Shown here: positions 1-11,451 of the stretch, piece by piece
Numbering within the stretch: position 1 is the stretch's first letter
Layout: each line of letters starts with the position of its first letter
NCBI GenBank assembly: GCA_014843695.1
Contig: CM026395.1
Span: 51,966,935-52,030,934 of the forward strand
Origin: Archivesica marissinica
Lineage: Eukaryota; Mollusca; Bivalvia; Venerida; Vesicomyidae
Direction of reading: 5' to 3'
Length of the DNA: 64,000 nucleotides
The notes under the pieces: model-generated
Told to the model about the DNA's origin: nothing
Database searches by the model: none
What the model saw: only the letters and a program-made list of their open reading frames with translations
Position numbers and translations under genes: made by a program

Positions 1-752
1 GAAAACCGATTGTTTACTTATTGAGAAAAGTTGACAAAATAGCGGTACCTCATTCTCAGTAATCCGGAATGACGTCACATGTGTTCGCCTAACTGTGGAA
101 ATTGCCTACAGCACGAGCATTATTATGTAAGCAACAGTTTTTTTTAACAAAACAATATAAATAAGGAACACTTACTTTAATAATAGGCTTAATTTATCAT
201 TTTCACTCAAAATTCATTTGTTGGAGAGCATTTTGTCTATATACTGTACCTAAAACACTAATTTAGTTTAACTTAGACAAACACACGGGGCATAAGAAGT
301 CGTCGCCCCTCCTAATTACTCTGACTGGGTGCAGAACCGTAACTGGACCCATCCATCGAACACATCACACGGTGCCTAACAGAGAATAACTAGGTTTACA
401 CAACCATGTATATCAGTTGGAGAACCTCTGTGAAAACACATGGACCTGAAGGCGAAAAACGGTGAAAATCGATATTATGAATAAGGACCCCATGTGTGTA
501 ATAACGGACATAACTCATAAACATGGAGCAGTGAGACTATAATGACATTTTTATTCGTAAATATATTGGCGTGGCAGACGATGCATATGTCATTTTGGAG
601 AGAAAATTGCCAATTTCTTTAAAAAATGATATTTATATGGTGACATAAAACGGATATAGTGAAATTAGTGAAAACTGGGGTAGGTTTAAAGTTTTCACCG
701 CTAATTTACCTTGTCTGATATATTATGATCAGTTAGAAATAGATTGGAAGTG

Positions 753-858
753 CACTGAGCACTTTCTGATCAAGCACTTAACTAACACTTTTTATTACGG
801 CGCCAGCACCTAATCTTCATAAGTCAAGGAGTGCTGTTTAAACAAAGACGAAAGAAGA
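753..858. repeat. Dispersed ~100-bp module inserted in the left foldback arm
   Basis: This stretch interrupts the left arm of the foldback element; in the right arm the flanking sequences are joined directly near 1477-1482. Its reverse complement occurs again at 27189-27290, beside the CR1-like LINE. The two copies share the ggcgccagcacctaatcttc core and the aagcacttaac segment. It is a mobile or duplicated module of unknown class with no coding potential. Confidence 0.6.
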
Positions 859-1098
859 AGGTATGTTTATTTATAATTTCGGTAACTGGAGCGTGAAATA
901 TTGCGTGATCTCTCGCGACTTGCTATTCCCACAGTTAGGCGAAAATCTGTTCTGGGCGAAAACTCGTCACGGCGGGATATATAGTAACAAGATTGTACGG
1001 ATAAAATCACTTTATTCGTCGTCAGAAATGTGTATCATGTTTCGGCCCGCTTATGGGTGGCCATTATCAGATATTTGCCCTTGGAAATAATGCACGTT

Positions 1099-1122
1099 CA
1101 CGTGACGTCAATAATGACGTCA
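1099..1122 (+). promoter_or_regulatory. E-box plus two perfect CRE palindromes in the foldback loop
   Basis: CACGTG at 1099-1104 overlaps a TGACGTCA at 1103-1110, and a second TGACGTCA follows at 1115-1122, 12 bp start to start. TGACGTCA is the CREB/ATF consensus and CACGTG the bHLH consensus. A further TGACGTCA sits near each outer end of the element. The cluster lies about 30-50 bp upstream of a short ORF that ends at a splice-donor-like sequence. The motifs are seen directly; promoter activity is inference. Confidence 0.35.
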
Positions 1123-1149
1123 TTAATATACCATAGAACGTCCAAAGCA

Positions 1150-1227
1150 ATGGCTTCGGGACAGCGCACGCTAGAGAACTTGTGCAATAGACAATTGCAT
1201 TTAGATGGCAACAATAGTAATACACAG
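1150..1227 (+). other. Possible 26-codon first exon ending at a consensus donor
   Basis: An ATG at 1150 opens 26 codons that end exactly at CAG followed by GTATGT at 1228, a strong splice-donor match in phase 0. It sits just downstream of the E-box and CRE cluster, in the single-copy loop of the foldback element. No known domain is recognisable in so short a peptide. It could be a captured host exon, the first exon of a lost transposase, or chance. Confidence 0.25.
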
Positions 1228-1497
1228 GTATGTGGAAAAGCGAGTCACGGACATTTGGCACACAGATAGGCGATGCTGACTTTGGTGCCTAATATTAATA
1301 CAGAGACGTTTTCAATAAATCATTGATCTCGGTACAAAAGGCAAAGTAGGCCTATTCCCGGCGTGAAGAGTTTTCGCCAAGAACAGGTTTTCGCCTAACT
1401 GTGGGAATAGCAAGTCGTGAGAGATCACGCAATATTTCACGCTCCAGTTACCGGAATTATAAATAAACATACCTTGTGCACTTCCAATCTATTTCTA

Positions 1498-1769
1498 GTT
1501 TAAACATAATTTATTGCCAAATATATACAGCAAAAGGTTTGGGCCACACGTGCTATACACATTATAAAACGGCCCTCCCCAATACAATTCATTTACAGAA
1601 ATATATTATGGCTACAAAAGTACAATTAAGAAAAAGATATGTTATTTTAAAGAAAAAATGCCAGCAGAAGTATTCACGTGAATGTGCTCGTGTGATGCTC
1701 GCCCCGGTCCGCGACCTCGAAACCCCCCACGCATAATAAGAAATAGAAATACTATTATTACGCTAATTT
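1498..1769. mobile_element. 272-bp insertion flanked by a 12-bp direct duplication
   Basis: The right foldback arm contains 272 extra bases bounded by aatctatttcta at 1486-1497 and again at 1770-1781. The left arm has this 12-mer once, so it serves as the empty site. A 12-bp duplication suits LINE-mediated retroposition, but no tRNA head or poly-A tail is obvious. A 42-codon ATG frame inside (ending at 1736) matches nothing I recognise. Confidence 0.6.
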
Positions 1770-2682
1770 AATCTATTTCTAACCGATCATAGAGATCAGA
1801 CAGGTAAATTAGCGGTGATAACTTTAAACCTACCCCAGTTTTCACTAATTTCACTATATCCGTTTTATGTCGCCATATAAATATCATTTTTTAAAGAAAT
1901 TAGCGATTTTTTCTCCAAAATGACATATTCATCGTCTGCCACGCCAATATATTTACGAATAAAAATGTCATTATAGTCTCACTGCTCCGTGTTTATGAGA
2001 TTCGTCCGTTTATCATACAAGGGGTCCTTATGAATAATATCGATTTTCACCGTTTTTCGCCTTCAGGTCCATGTGTTGTCACAGAGGTTCTCCAACTGTC
2101 TGATATACATGGTTGTGTAAACCTAGTTATTCTTTGTTGGGCACCGTGTGATGTGTTTGGTGGATGGGTCCATTTATGGTTCTGCACCCAGTCAGAGTAA
2201 TTAGGAGGGATGACGACTTCTTATGCCCCGTGTGTTTGTCTAAGTTAAACTAAATGTTAGTGTTTTAGATACAGTATATAGACAAAATGCTGTCCAACAA
2301 ATGAATTTTGAGTGAAAATGATAAATTAAGCCTGTTATTAAAGTAAGTCTTCCTTAGTTATATTGTTTTGTTAAAAAAGAACTGTTGCTTACATACTAAT
2401 GTTCGCACTGAAGGCAATTTCCACAGTTAGGCGAACACATGACATGTGACGTCATTCCGGATTACTGAGAATGAGGTATCGCTATTTTGTCAACTTTTCT
2501 CAAAAAGTAAACAATCGAGAATTTTGTGAATGAATGGTAAAATATTGTTTATTTGGTGACATAAATTGTTTACAGTGTATGACAATTCTAAACCTATAGG
2601 AGTCCGTTATGTACTACATCGTCGGAAACCAGTAACACCGGGATATATCAGACATCTACGCAATACAGGTGGCGACATTTCA

Positions 2683-3126
2683 CAGGTCATAGTTCACACT
2701 CATGACTCACAGGTCATAGTTCACACTTCATACGTCGCAGTTCACACTTCACAGGTCATAGTTCACACTCATGACTCATAGTTCACACTTCATTAGTCAT
2801 AGTTCACACTCATGACTCACAGTTCACACTTCATAGTTCACAATTCACACTTCATAGTTCACACTTCATACTCCACACTTCACAGATCATAGTTCACACT
2901 CATGACTCACAGTTCACACTTCACAAGCACACTTCATGCTTCACACTTCACAGTTCAGGTTTCACACTTCAAAGATCACACTTCACACACTTCACTGTTC
3001 ACCGTTTATAGTTCACACTTCACAGCTCATGCTTCACATTTCATAGTACACACTTCACAGTTAAGTTTTCACACTTCAAAGATCACACTTCACTATTCTC
3101 AGTTCATAGTTCACACTTCATAGTTC
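2683..3126. repeat. Degenerate ttcacacttca(tag) minisatellite
   Basis: Variants of ttcacacttcatag, with interspersed catgactcacag, are tandemly iterated with irregular spacing. The array is strongly strand-asymmetric, with A, C and T predominating on the plus strand. Short open frames across it are by-products of the repetition. Confidence 0.85.
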
Positions 3127-3143
3127 GAAGGAAATTCAATAGC

Positions 3144-3393
3144 GATGTAAATATTCCAGATAACTAGGGCCTACGCATGGATGTAAATATTCCAGATATA
3201 GGGGCCTACGCATGGATGTAAATATTCCAGATATAGGGGCCTACGCGTGGATGTAAATATTCCAGATATAGGGGCCTACGCATGGATGTAAATATTCCAG
3301 ATATAGGGGCCTACGCGTGGATGTAAATATTCCAGATATAGGGGCCTAAGCATGGATGTAAATATTCCAGATATAGGGGCCTACGCATGGATG
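3144..3393. repeat. 35-bp tandem repeat, about 7 copies
   Basis: The unit starts gatgtaaatattccagatat and ends ggggcctacgcatg, 35 bp in all. The first copy is the most divergent and the rest differ by single bases (cgcatgg or cgcgtgg). Confidence 0.9.
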
Positions 3394-3736
3394 TTGACCA
3401 TATTTATACTATTTCGTATACGACCTCTGTTTATTAGTCGAAATACTCAAATATTTGGAAACAAATTATACAATTATAATAGGAAATTACATTATGTAGA
3501 GTCCGGACCCCAAACCATGAAGTTTGACCTTCTGCGATGCGTTTGTCGATTTCATGACGGCTCCATTGGTGTGTACCCGGCCAGTGGACGGAGCCATCAC
3601 CAACCGACGTAAGGTGCCTCTTGTCTATGTCGTGTATTCTCTGTAATAAAAAACAAAGTAGACATAACAAAGAAATCAGGATAGTTGCTAGACATGGTTG
3701 CTAGACATGGTTGCTAGACAGTTATATTTATATAAC
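3394..3736. other. Intergenic sequence, no gene seen
   Basis: No convincing coding frame is present. The only structure is three tandem copies of gttgctagacatg at about 3683-3720. Confidence 0.6.
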
Positions 3737-3798
3737 CAACTGGCTTATGGAAGAACGATGGTTCTACCCAGGTGCCTGGAATACTGATCGGAGGGACA
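3737..3798 (+). mobile_element. Left remnant of the SINE A copy that hosts the satellite
   Basis: The phrase ggttctacccaggtgcctgg followed by cccgggatc matches the SINE A body at 13560-13600 (minus), 39540-39615 and 47470-47590. The recognisable SINE sequence stops exactly where the 36-bp satellite starts and resumes at its other end (10141-10168). The tRNA-like head is not recognisable here. Confidence 0.65.
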
Positions 3799-6700
3799 CC
3801 CGGGATCGTCCGCCATCTATAATAGTTCCCGGGATCGTCCGCCATCTATAATAGTTGGCGAGTCCCGGGATCGTCCGCCATCTATAATAGTTCCCGAGAT
3901 CGTCCGCCATCTATAATAGTTGTAGAGTCCCGAGATCGTCCGCCATCTATAATAGTTGTAGAGTCCCGGGATCGTCCGCCATCTATAATAGTTGTAGAGT
4001 CCCGGGATCGTCCGCCATCTATAATAGTTGGCGAGTCCCGGGATCGTCCGCCATCTATAATAGTTGGCGAGTCCCGGGATCGTCCGCCATCTATAATAGT
4101 TGGCGAGTCCCGGGATCGTCCGCCATCTATAATAGTTGGCGAGTCCCGGGATCGTCCGCCATCTATAATAGTTGGCGAGTACCGGGATCGTCCGCCATCT
4201 ATAATAGTTGGAGAGTACCGGGATCGTCCGCCATCTATAATAGTTGGAGAGTACCGGGATCGTCCGCCATCTATAATAGTTGGAGAGTACCGGGATCGTC
4301 CGCCATCTATAATAGTTGGCGAGTCCCGGGATCGTCCGCCATCTATAATAGTTGGAGAGTACCGGGATCGTCCGCCATCTATAATAGTTGGCGAGTCCCG
4401 GGATCGTCCGCCATCTATAATAGTTGTAGAGTCCCGGGATCGTCCGCCATCTATAATAGTTGTAGAGTCCCGGGATCGTCCGCCATCTATAATAGTTGGA
4501 GAGTACCGGGATCGTCCGCCATCTATAATAGTTGGAGAGTCCCGGGATAGTCCGCCATCTATAATAGTTGGAGAGTCCCGGGATAGTCCGCCATCTATAA
4601 TAGTTGGAGAGTCCCGGGATAGTCCGCCATCTATAATAGTTGGCGAGTACCGGGATCGTCCGCCATCTATAATAGTTGGCGAGTACCGGGATCGTCCGCC
4701 ATCTATAATAGTTGGCGAGTACCGGGATCGTCCGCCATCTATAATAGTTGGCGAGTACCGAGATCGTCCGCCATCTATAATAGTTGGCGAGTACCGGGAT
4801 CGTCCGCCATCTATAATAGTTGGCGAGTACCGGGATCGTCCGCCATCTATAATAGTTGGCGAGTACCGGGATCGTCCGCCATCTATAATAGTTGGCGAGT
4901 ACCGAGATCGTCCGCCATCTATAATAGTTGGCGAGTACCGGGATCGTCCGCCATCTATAATAGTTGGCGAGTACCGGGATCGTCCGCCATCTATAATAGT
5001 TGGCGAGTACCGGGATCGTCCGCCATCTATAATAGTTGGCGAGTACCGAGATCGTCCGCCATCTATAATAGTTGGCGAGTACCGGGATCGTCCGCCATCT
5101 ATAATAGTTGGCGAGTACCGGGATCGTCCGCCATCTATAATAGTTGGCGAGTACCGGGATCGTCCGCCATCTATAATAGTTGGCGAGTACCGAGATCGTC
5201 CGCCATCTATAATAGTTGGCGAGTACCGGGATCGTCCGCCATCTATAATAGTTGGCGAGTACCGGATCGTCCGCCATCTATAATAGTTGGCGAGTACCGG
5301 GATCGTCCGCCATCTATAATAGTTGGCGAGTACCGGGATCGTCCGCCATCTATAATAGTTGGCGAGTACCGGGATCGTCCGCCATCTATAATAGTTGGCG
5401 AGTACCGGGATCGTCCGCCATCTATAATAGTTGGCGAGTACCGGGATCGTCCGCCATCTATAATAGTTGGCGAGTACCGGATCGTCCGCCATCTATAATA
5501 GTTGGCGAGTACCGGGATCGTCCGCCATCTATAATAGTTGGCGAGTCCCGGGATCGTCCGCCATCTATAATAGTTGGCGAGTCCCGGGATCGTCCGCCAT
5601 CTATAATAGTTGGAGAGTACCGGGATCGTCCGCCATCTATAATAGTTGGCGAGTCCCGGGATCGTCCGCCATCTATAATAGTTGGAGAGTCCCGGGATCG
5701 TCCGCCATCTATAATAGTTGGCGAGTCCCGGGATCGTCCGCCATCTANNNNNNNNNNNNNNNNNNNNNNNNNNNNNNNNNNNNNNNNNNNNNNNNNNNNN
5801 NNNNNNNNNNNNNNNNNNNNNNNNNNNNNNNNNNNNNNNNNNNNNNNNNNNNNNNNNNNNNNNNNNNNNNNNNNNNNNNNNNNNNNNNNNNNNNNNNNNN
5901 NNNNNNNNNNNNNNNNNNNNNNNNNNNNNNNNNNNNNNNNNNNNNNNNNNNNNNNNNNNNNNNNNNNNNNNNNNNNNNNNNNNNNNNNNNNNNNNNNNNN
6001 NNNNNNNNNNNNNNNNNNNNNNNNNNNNNNNNNNNNNNNNNNNNNNNNNNNNNNNNNNNNNNNNNNNNNNNNNNNNNNNNNNNNNNNNNNNNNNNNNNNN
6101 NNNNNNNNNNNNNNNNNNNNNNNNNNNNNNNNNNNNNNNNNNNNNNNNNNNNNNNNNNNNNNNNNNNNNNNNNNNNNNNNNNNNNNNNNNNNNNNNNNNN
6201 NNNNNNNNNNNNNNNNNNNNNNNNNNNNNNNNNNNNNNNNNNNNNNNNNNNNNNNNNNNNNNNNNNNNNNNNNNNNNNNNNNNNNNNNNNNNNNNNNNNN
6301 NNNNNNNNNNNNNNNNNNNNNNNNNNNNNNNNNNNNNNNNNNNNNNNNNNNNNNNNNNNNNNNNNNNNNNNNNNNNNNNNNNNNNNNNNNNNNNNNNNNN
6401 NNNNNNNNNNNNNNNNNNNNNNNNNNNNNNNNNNNNNNNNNNNNNNNNNNNNNNNNNNNNNNNNNNNNNNNNNNNNNNNNNNNNNNNNNNNNNNNNNNNN
6501 NNNNNNNNNNNNNNNNNNNNNNNNNNNNNNNNNNNNNNNNNNNNNNNNNNNNNNNNNNNNNNNNNNNNNNNNNNNNNNNNNNNNNNNNNNNNNNNNNNNN
6601 NNNNNNNNNNNNNNNNNNNNNNNNNNNNNNNNNNNNNNNNNNNNNNNNNNNNNNNNNNNNNNNNNNNNNNNNNNNNNNNNNNNNNNNNNNNNNNNNNNNN

Positions 6701-9700
6701 NNNNNNNNNNNNNNNNNNNNNNNNNNNNNNNNNNNNNNNNNNNNNNNCGGGATAGTCCGCCATCTATAATAGTTCCCGGGATCGTCCGCCATCTATAATA
6801 GTTGGCGAGTACCGGGATCGTCCGCCATCTATAATAGTTCCCGGGATCGTCCGCCATCTATAATAGTTGCGAGTCCCGGGATCGTCCGCCATCTATAATA
6901 GTTGGCGAGTCCCGGGATCGTCCGCCATCTATAATAGTTGGAGAGTCCCGGGATCGTCCGCCACCAATAATAGTTGGAGAGTCCCGGGATCGTCCGCCAC
7001 CAATAATAGTTGGCGAGTCCCGGGATCGTCCGCCACCAATAATAGTTGGCGAGTCCCGGGATCGTCCGCCATCAATAATAGTTGGAGAGTCCCGGGATCG
7101 TCCGCCATCAATAATAGTTGGCGAGTCCCGGGATCGTCCGCCACCAATAATAGTTGGAGAGTCCCGGGATCGTCCGCCACCAATAATAGTTGGAGAGTCC
7201 CGGGATCGTCCGCCACCAATAATAGTTCCCGGGATCGTCCGCCACCAATAATAGTTGGAGAGTCCCGGGATCGTCCGCCACCAATAATAGTTGGAGAGTC
7301 CCGGGATCGTCCGCCACCAATAATAGTTGGCGAGTCCCGGGATCGTCCGCCACCAATAATAGTTCCCGGAATCGTCCGCCACCAATAATAGTTGGAGAGT
7401 CCCGGGATCGTCCGCCACCAATAATAGTTCCCGGGATCGTCCGCCACCAATACTAGATGTAGAGTCCCGGGATCGTCCGCCACCAATACTAGTTGGAGAG
7501 TCCCGGGATCGTCCGCCACCAATAATAGTTGGCGAGTCCCGGGATCGTCCGCCACCAATAATAGTTGGAGAGTCCCGGGATCGTCCGCCACCAATAATAG
7601 TTGGAGAGTCCCGGGATCGTCAGCCACCAATAATAGTTGGCGAGTCCCGGGATCGTCCGCCACCAATAATAGTTCCCGGGATCGTCCGCCACCAATAATA
7701 GTTCCCGGAATCGTCCGCCACCAATAATAGTTGGAGTCCTGGGATCGTCCGCCACCAATAATAGTTGGCGAGTCCCGGGATCGTACGCCACCAATAATAG
7801 TTGGAGAGTCCCGGGATCGTCCGCCACCAATAATAGCTGGAGAGTCCCGGGATCGTCCGCCACCAATAATAGTTCCCGGGATCGTCGGCCACCAATAATA
7901 GTTGGAGAGTCCCGGGATCGTCCGCCATCAATAATAGTTGGCGAGTCCCGAGATCGTCCGCCACCAATAATAGTTCCCGGGATCGTCCGCCACCAATAAT
8001 AGTTGGAGAGTCCCGGGATCGTCGCCACAAAGGATCGTCCGCCACCAATAATAGTTGGAGAGTCCCGGGATCGTCCGCCACCAATAATAGTTGGAGAGTC
8101 CGGGATCGTCCGCCACCAATAATAGTTTCCCGGGATCGTCCGCCACCAATACCCCCCACCATAATAGTTGGAGAGTCCCGGGATCGTCCGCCACCAAATA
8201 GTTCCCGGGATCGTCCGCCACCAATAATAGTTGGAGAGTCCCGGGATCGTCCGCCACCAATAATAGTTGGAGAGTCCCGGGATCGTCCGCCACCAATAAT
8301 AGTTCCCGGGATCGTCCGCCACCAATAATAGTTGGAGTCCCGGGATCGTCCGCCACCAATAATAGTTGGAGAGTCCCGGGATCGTCCGCCACCAATAATA
8401 GTTGGAGAGTCCCGGGATCGTCCGCCACCAATAATAGTTGGCGAGTCCCGGGATCGTCCGCCACCAATAATAGTTGTAGAGTCCCGGGATCGTCCGCCAC
8501 CAATAATAGTTGGCGAGTCCCGGGATCGTCCGCCACCAATAATAGTTGGAGAGTCCCGGGATCGTCTGCCACCAATAATAGTTCCCGGGATCGTCTGCCA
8601 CCAATAATAGTTCCCGGGATCGTCCGCCACCAATAATAGTTGGAGAGTCCCGGGATCGTCCGCCACCAATAATAGTTCCCGGGATCGTCCGCCACCAATA
8701 ATAGTTGGAGAGTCCCGGGATCGTCCGCCACCAATAATAGTTGGAGAGTCCCGGGATCGTCCGCCACCAATAATAGTTGGAGAGTCCCGGGATCGTCCGC
8801 CACCAATAATAGTTCCCGGGATCGTCCGCCACCAATAATAGTTCCCGGGATCGTCCGCCACCAATAATAGTTGGAGAGTCCCGGGATCGTCCGCCACCAA
8901 TAATAGTTCCCGGATCGCCCGCCACCAATAATAGTTGGAGAGTCCCGGGATCGTCCGCCACCAATAATAGTTGGAGAGTCCCGGGATCGTCCGCCACCAA
9001 TAATAGTTGGAGAGTCCCGGGATCGTCCGCCACCAATAATAGTTCCCGGGATCGTCCGCCACCAATAATAGTTGGCGAGTCCCGGGATCGTCCGCCACCA
9101 ATAATAGTTGGCGAGTCCCGGGATCGTCCGCCACCAATAATAGTTCCCGGGATCGTCCGCCACCAATAATAGTTGGCGAGTCCCGGGATCGTCCGCCACC
9201 AATAATAGTTGGCGAGTCCCGGGATCGTCCGCCACCAATAATAGTTGGAGAGTCCCGGGATCGTCCGCCACCAATAATAGTTGGAGAGTCCCGGGATCGT
9301 CCGCCACCAATAATAGTTGGAGAGTCCCGGGATCGTCCGCCACCAATAATAGTTGGAGAGTCCCGGGATCGTCCGCCACCAATAATAGTTGGAGAGTCCC
9401 GGGATCGTCCGCCACCAATAATAGTTGGAGAGTCCCGGGATCGTCCGCCACCAATAATAGTTGGAGAGTCCCGGGATCGTCCGCCACCAATAATAGTTGG
9501 AGAGTCCCGGGATCGTCCGCCACCAATAATAGTTGGAGAGTCGTCCGCCACCAATAATAGTTGGAGAGTCCCGGGATCGTCCGCCACCAATAATAGTTGG
9601 AGAATACCGGGATCGTCCGCCACCAATAATAGTTGGCGAGTCCCGGGAACGTCCGCCATCAATAATAGTTGGATAGTCCCGGGATCTTCCGCGACCAATA

Positions 9701-10146
9701 ATAGTTGGAGAGTCCCGGGATCGTCCGCGACCAATAATAGTTGGAGAGTCCCGGGATCGTCCGCCACAAATAATAGTTGGAGAGTCCCGGGATCGTCCGC
9801 CACCAATAATAGTTGGAGAGTCCCGGGATCGTCCGCCACCAATAATAGTTGGAGAGTCCCGGGATCGTCCGCCACAAATAATAGTTGGAGAGTCCCGGGA
9901 TCGTCCGCGACCAATAATAGTTGGAGAGTCCCGGGATCGTCCGCCACAAATAATAGTTGGAGAGTCCCGGGATCGTCCGCGACCAATAATAGTTGGAGAG
10001 TCTCGGGATCGTCCGCCACAAATAATAGTTGGAGAGTCCCGGGATCGTCCGCCACAAATAATAGTTGGAGAGTCCCGGGATCGTCCGCCACAAATAATAG
10101 TTGGAGAGTCCCGGGATCGTCCGCCACAAATAATAGTTGGAGAGTC
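3799..10146. repeat. 36-bp satellite array derived from a SINE A segment
   Basis: The 36-bp unit runs from ccgggatcgtccgcc through aataatagttgg to agagtc. Roughly 150 units are sequenced on the two sides of the gap. Three zones occur: ccatctataatag units to about 6950, ccaccaataatag units to about 9655, and ccacaaataatag or cgaccaataatag units at the right end. Many units lack 7 bp (ggcgagt) and are 29 bp long. The unit matches the SINE A body ccgggatcttcctccacc plus aataatagctggaaagtc, and SINE A sequence flanks the array. Open frames of up to 905 codons exist only because 36 is divisible by three; they are not genes. Confidence 0.95.
5748..6747. other. Assembly gap, exactly 1000 N
   Basis: The run is exactly 1000 N inside the 36-bp satellite, with satellite units on both sides. 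The round length suggests a placeholder, so the true array length is unknown. Confidence 0.95.
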
Positions 10147-10168
10147 GCCAAATGTCCTAAGTTGTTGA
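10141..10168 (+). mobile_element. Right remnant of the satellite-hosting SINE A
   Basis: The last satellite unit runs into agtcgccaaatgtcctaag and then ttgttgatac. This matches the SINE A continuation agtcgccatatgacctaag and ctgttggtgc at 47620-47650. It restores the other half of the SINE into which the satellite expanded. Confidence 0.65.
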
Positions 10169-10355
10169 TACGACTTTAAACCGCAGTGGTAGCACGTTCG
10201 CTTCATGTGCGAACGGTGCGGAGTTCGAGCCCCGCTGGAGCCATTACGATTGTACCCTTAGGCAAGGCATTTAAATTCCACAAGTCTCGAGAGTGATTAA
10301 TATAAGTTGTAAGAACTTGTTTCGCAAACGAGCTAAAATAAATTTGTATAAACTA
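10169..10355 (+). mobile_element. SINE B copy, tRNA-derived
   Basis: The A-box-like cgcagtggtagc and B-box-like gagttcgagcccc lie about 40 bp apart, as in a tRNA. The body reads ttaggcaaggcatttaaatt and the 3' end aataaatttgtataaacta. Compared with the nested copy at 10755-10987 it lacks about 45 bp of the body. It is a SINE rather than a functional tRNA gene, because the acceptor and anticodon stems are degenerate and it runs on into the shared body. Confidence 0.75.
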
Positions 10356-10637
10356 AACCACAAAAACAAACACAAACTAAACAAAAGCTGACTATATATA
10401 CACACACTTTCACTTTGGGAGCACACACATTATTGTGAATTGGTGAGGCCGAAATCGTGATGTTGACATCTTGAATTTGGTATAGCTGAAATATGAAATC
10501 GTGAATTCGTGAGGTTGAATTCATAAATTGTTATCCTTAATGTGAAAAATGTGTGATAAAATATTATCAAATTAAAATCACTTAATTTTCCGTACAGCGT
10601 ACTAGACAACTCGATCGAGGAGACTCTTTTAAAAGTG
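10356..10637. other. Intergenic sequence, no gene seen
   Basis: This is A-rich sequence, then degenerate repetitions of gtgaattggtgagg-like words at about 10435-10530. No coding frame or transposon end is convincing. Confidence 0.55.
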
Positions 10638-11066
10638 AACCCCGTCCAGCCCAGTGGTAGAGAGTCGGATTTGGAATCGAACAGTCCCGGGTTCGATACT
10701 AGGTCAGACCATGTATGTAGTGTCATTGAGCAAGGCACCTCACACATATTGCTTTAGTTTATACAAATTTATTTTAGCTCGATTGCGAAACAAGTTATTT
10801 CAACTTATATAAATCACTCTCGAGACCTCATTCCTGATGGAATCCATCGCCACGAGGGAGAGAGAAGAGGCAACGTGGAATTTAAATGCCTTGCCTAAGG
10901 GCACAATCGTAACGGCTCCAGTGGGGCTCGAACTCCGGACCTTTCGCACCTGAAGCGAACGCGCATCCACTGTGCTATCACGACTTCCACATATTGCTTA
11001 GTACTGGTTAACCGGTTAGGTCGGCTAAACCTGCCCAGGAAAACATGTCTAGGTCCCCGCAAGGGG
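10638..11066 (+). mobile_element. SINE C copy, split by a nested SINE B
   Basis: A tRNA-like head shows an A box (cagcccagtggtagag) and a B box (cccgggttcgatac). It is followed by tgtagtgtcattgagcaagg, and then, after the interruption, by tagtactggttaaccggtta and ggtcggctaaacctgccc. Sister copies are at 30983-31105 (plus) and 33982-34108 (minus). The copy resumes exactly after the nested SINE B. Confidence 0.75.
10755..10987 (-). mobile_element. SINE B nested in SINE C, with 12-bp TSD
   Basis: This is a 233-bp copy on the minus strand. Its head has the A box tagcacagtgg and the B box gagttcgagcccc. It is flanked by the 12-bp duplication cacatattgctt (10743-10754 and 10988-10999), and removing it restores the SINE C sequence. 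This is the best reference copy of SINE B in the window and the one used to recognise the split copy at 11334 and 42738. Confidence 0.9.
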
Positions 11067-11324
11067 TTTGGCATTAATGGAACATACATATGATACATAC
11101 AGTCAATATCATAAAAGTCTTACCCACGCCATGTATTTCGCAAATCCTATTTTCTCCTGGGGAGACAAGTGTTTCGCCCCATATTCAGACATACTTTTTC
11201 CCGACACCATAGTCTTCTAGTGAAACATTTAATAGCAAAAAAATAGATGTTGTCTTCCAAATGTGTTGTTATGTTTTAGTTTTGGTGTAACAATTGACGT
11301 CACTAACGTCACGCGTCGTTAGCT
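11067..11324. other. Intergenic sequence, no gene seen
   Basis: No coding frame, RNA gene or transposon end is recognisable in this stretch. Confidence 0.5.
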
Positions 11325-11333
11325 GCGCAATTA

Positions 11334-11451
11334 GTTTATACACATTTATTTTGGCTCGATTGCGAAATAAGTTCCTAGGGAGAGACTATAGGCATGTGGA
11401 ACTTAAATTCCTTGCACAGCTGGGCGTGAACTCCGGGCCTTTCGCACCTGG
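11334..11451 (-). mobile_element. 3' part of a SINE B split by the 31-kb insertion
   Basis: The minus-strand SINE B tail (tagtttatacacatttattt, cgattgcgaaataag) and body end at tttcgcacctg. In the reference copy the next bases are aagcgaacgcgc; here they are found at 42741, after the 31-kb insertion. The SINE's own duplication, gcgcaatta, lies at 11325-11333. The body carries internal deletions. Confidence 0.85.

Larger units (their letters stand above)
1..2524. mobile_element. Long foldback (inverted-repeat) element
   Basis: Bases 1 to about 978 and about 1351 to 2515 are reverse complements of each other apart from small indels, leaving a loop of about 370 bp. For example, the TGACGTCA at 69-76 with its flanks is mirrored near 2445. 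The left end may lie slightly outside the window, so no target-site duplication can be read. The left arm holds an extra module at about 753-858 that the right arm lacks, and the right arm holds an extra 272 bp at 1498-1769 that the left arm lacks. No transposase frame is visible. It resembles non-autonomous foldback DNA transposons, but the superfamily cannot be assigned. Confidence 0.8.

Noticed and set aside
2566..3123. 71- and 73-codon frames rich in His, Ser and Thr
   Set aside because: They are translations of the ttcacacttca minisatellite.
3799..10146. CRISPR-like array
   Set aside because: There are no unique spacers of constant length; the whole unit repeats. The sequence context is eukaryotic and there are no cas genes.
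3817..10206. Very long open frames (up to 905 codons) on the minus strand
   Set aside because: They are satellite translations with a 12-residue period. A 36-bp unit keeps any stop-free frame open; several overlapping frames are open at once and some cross the N gap.
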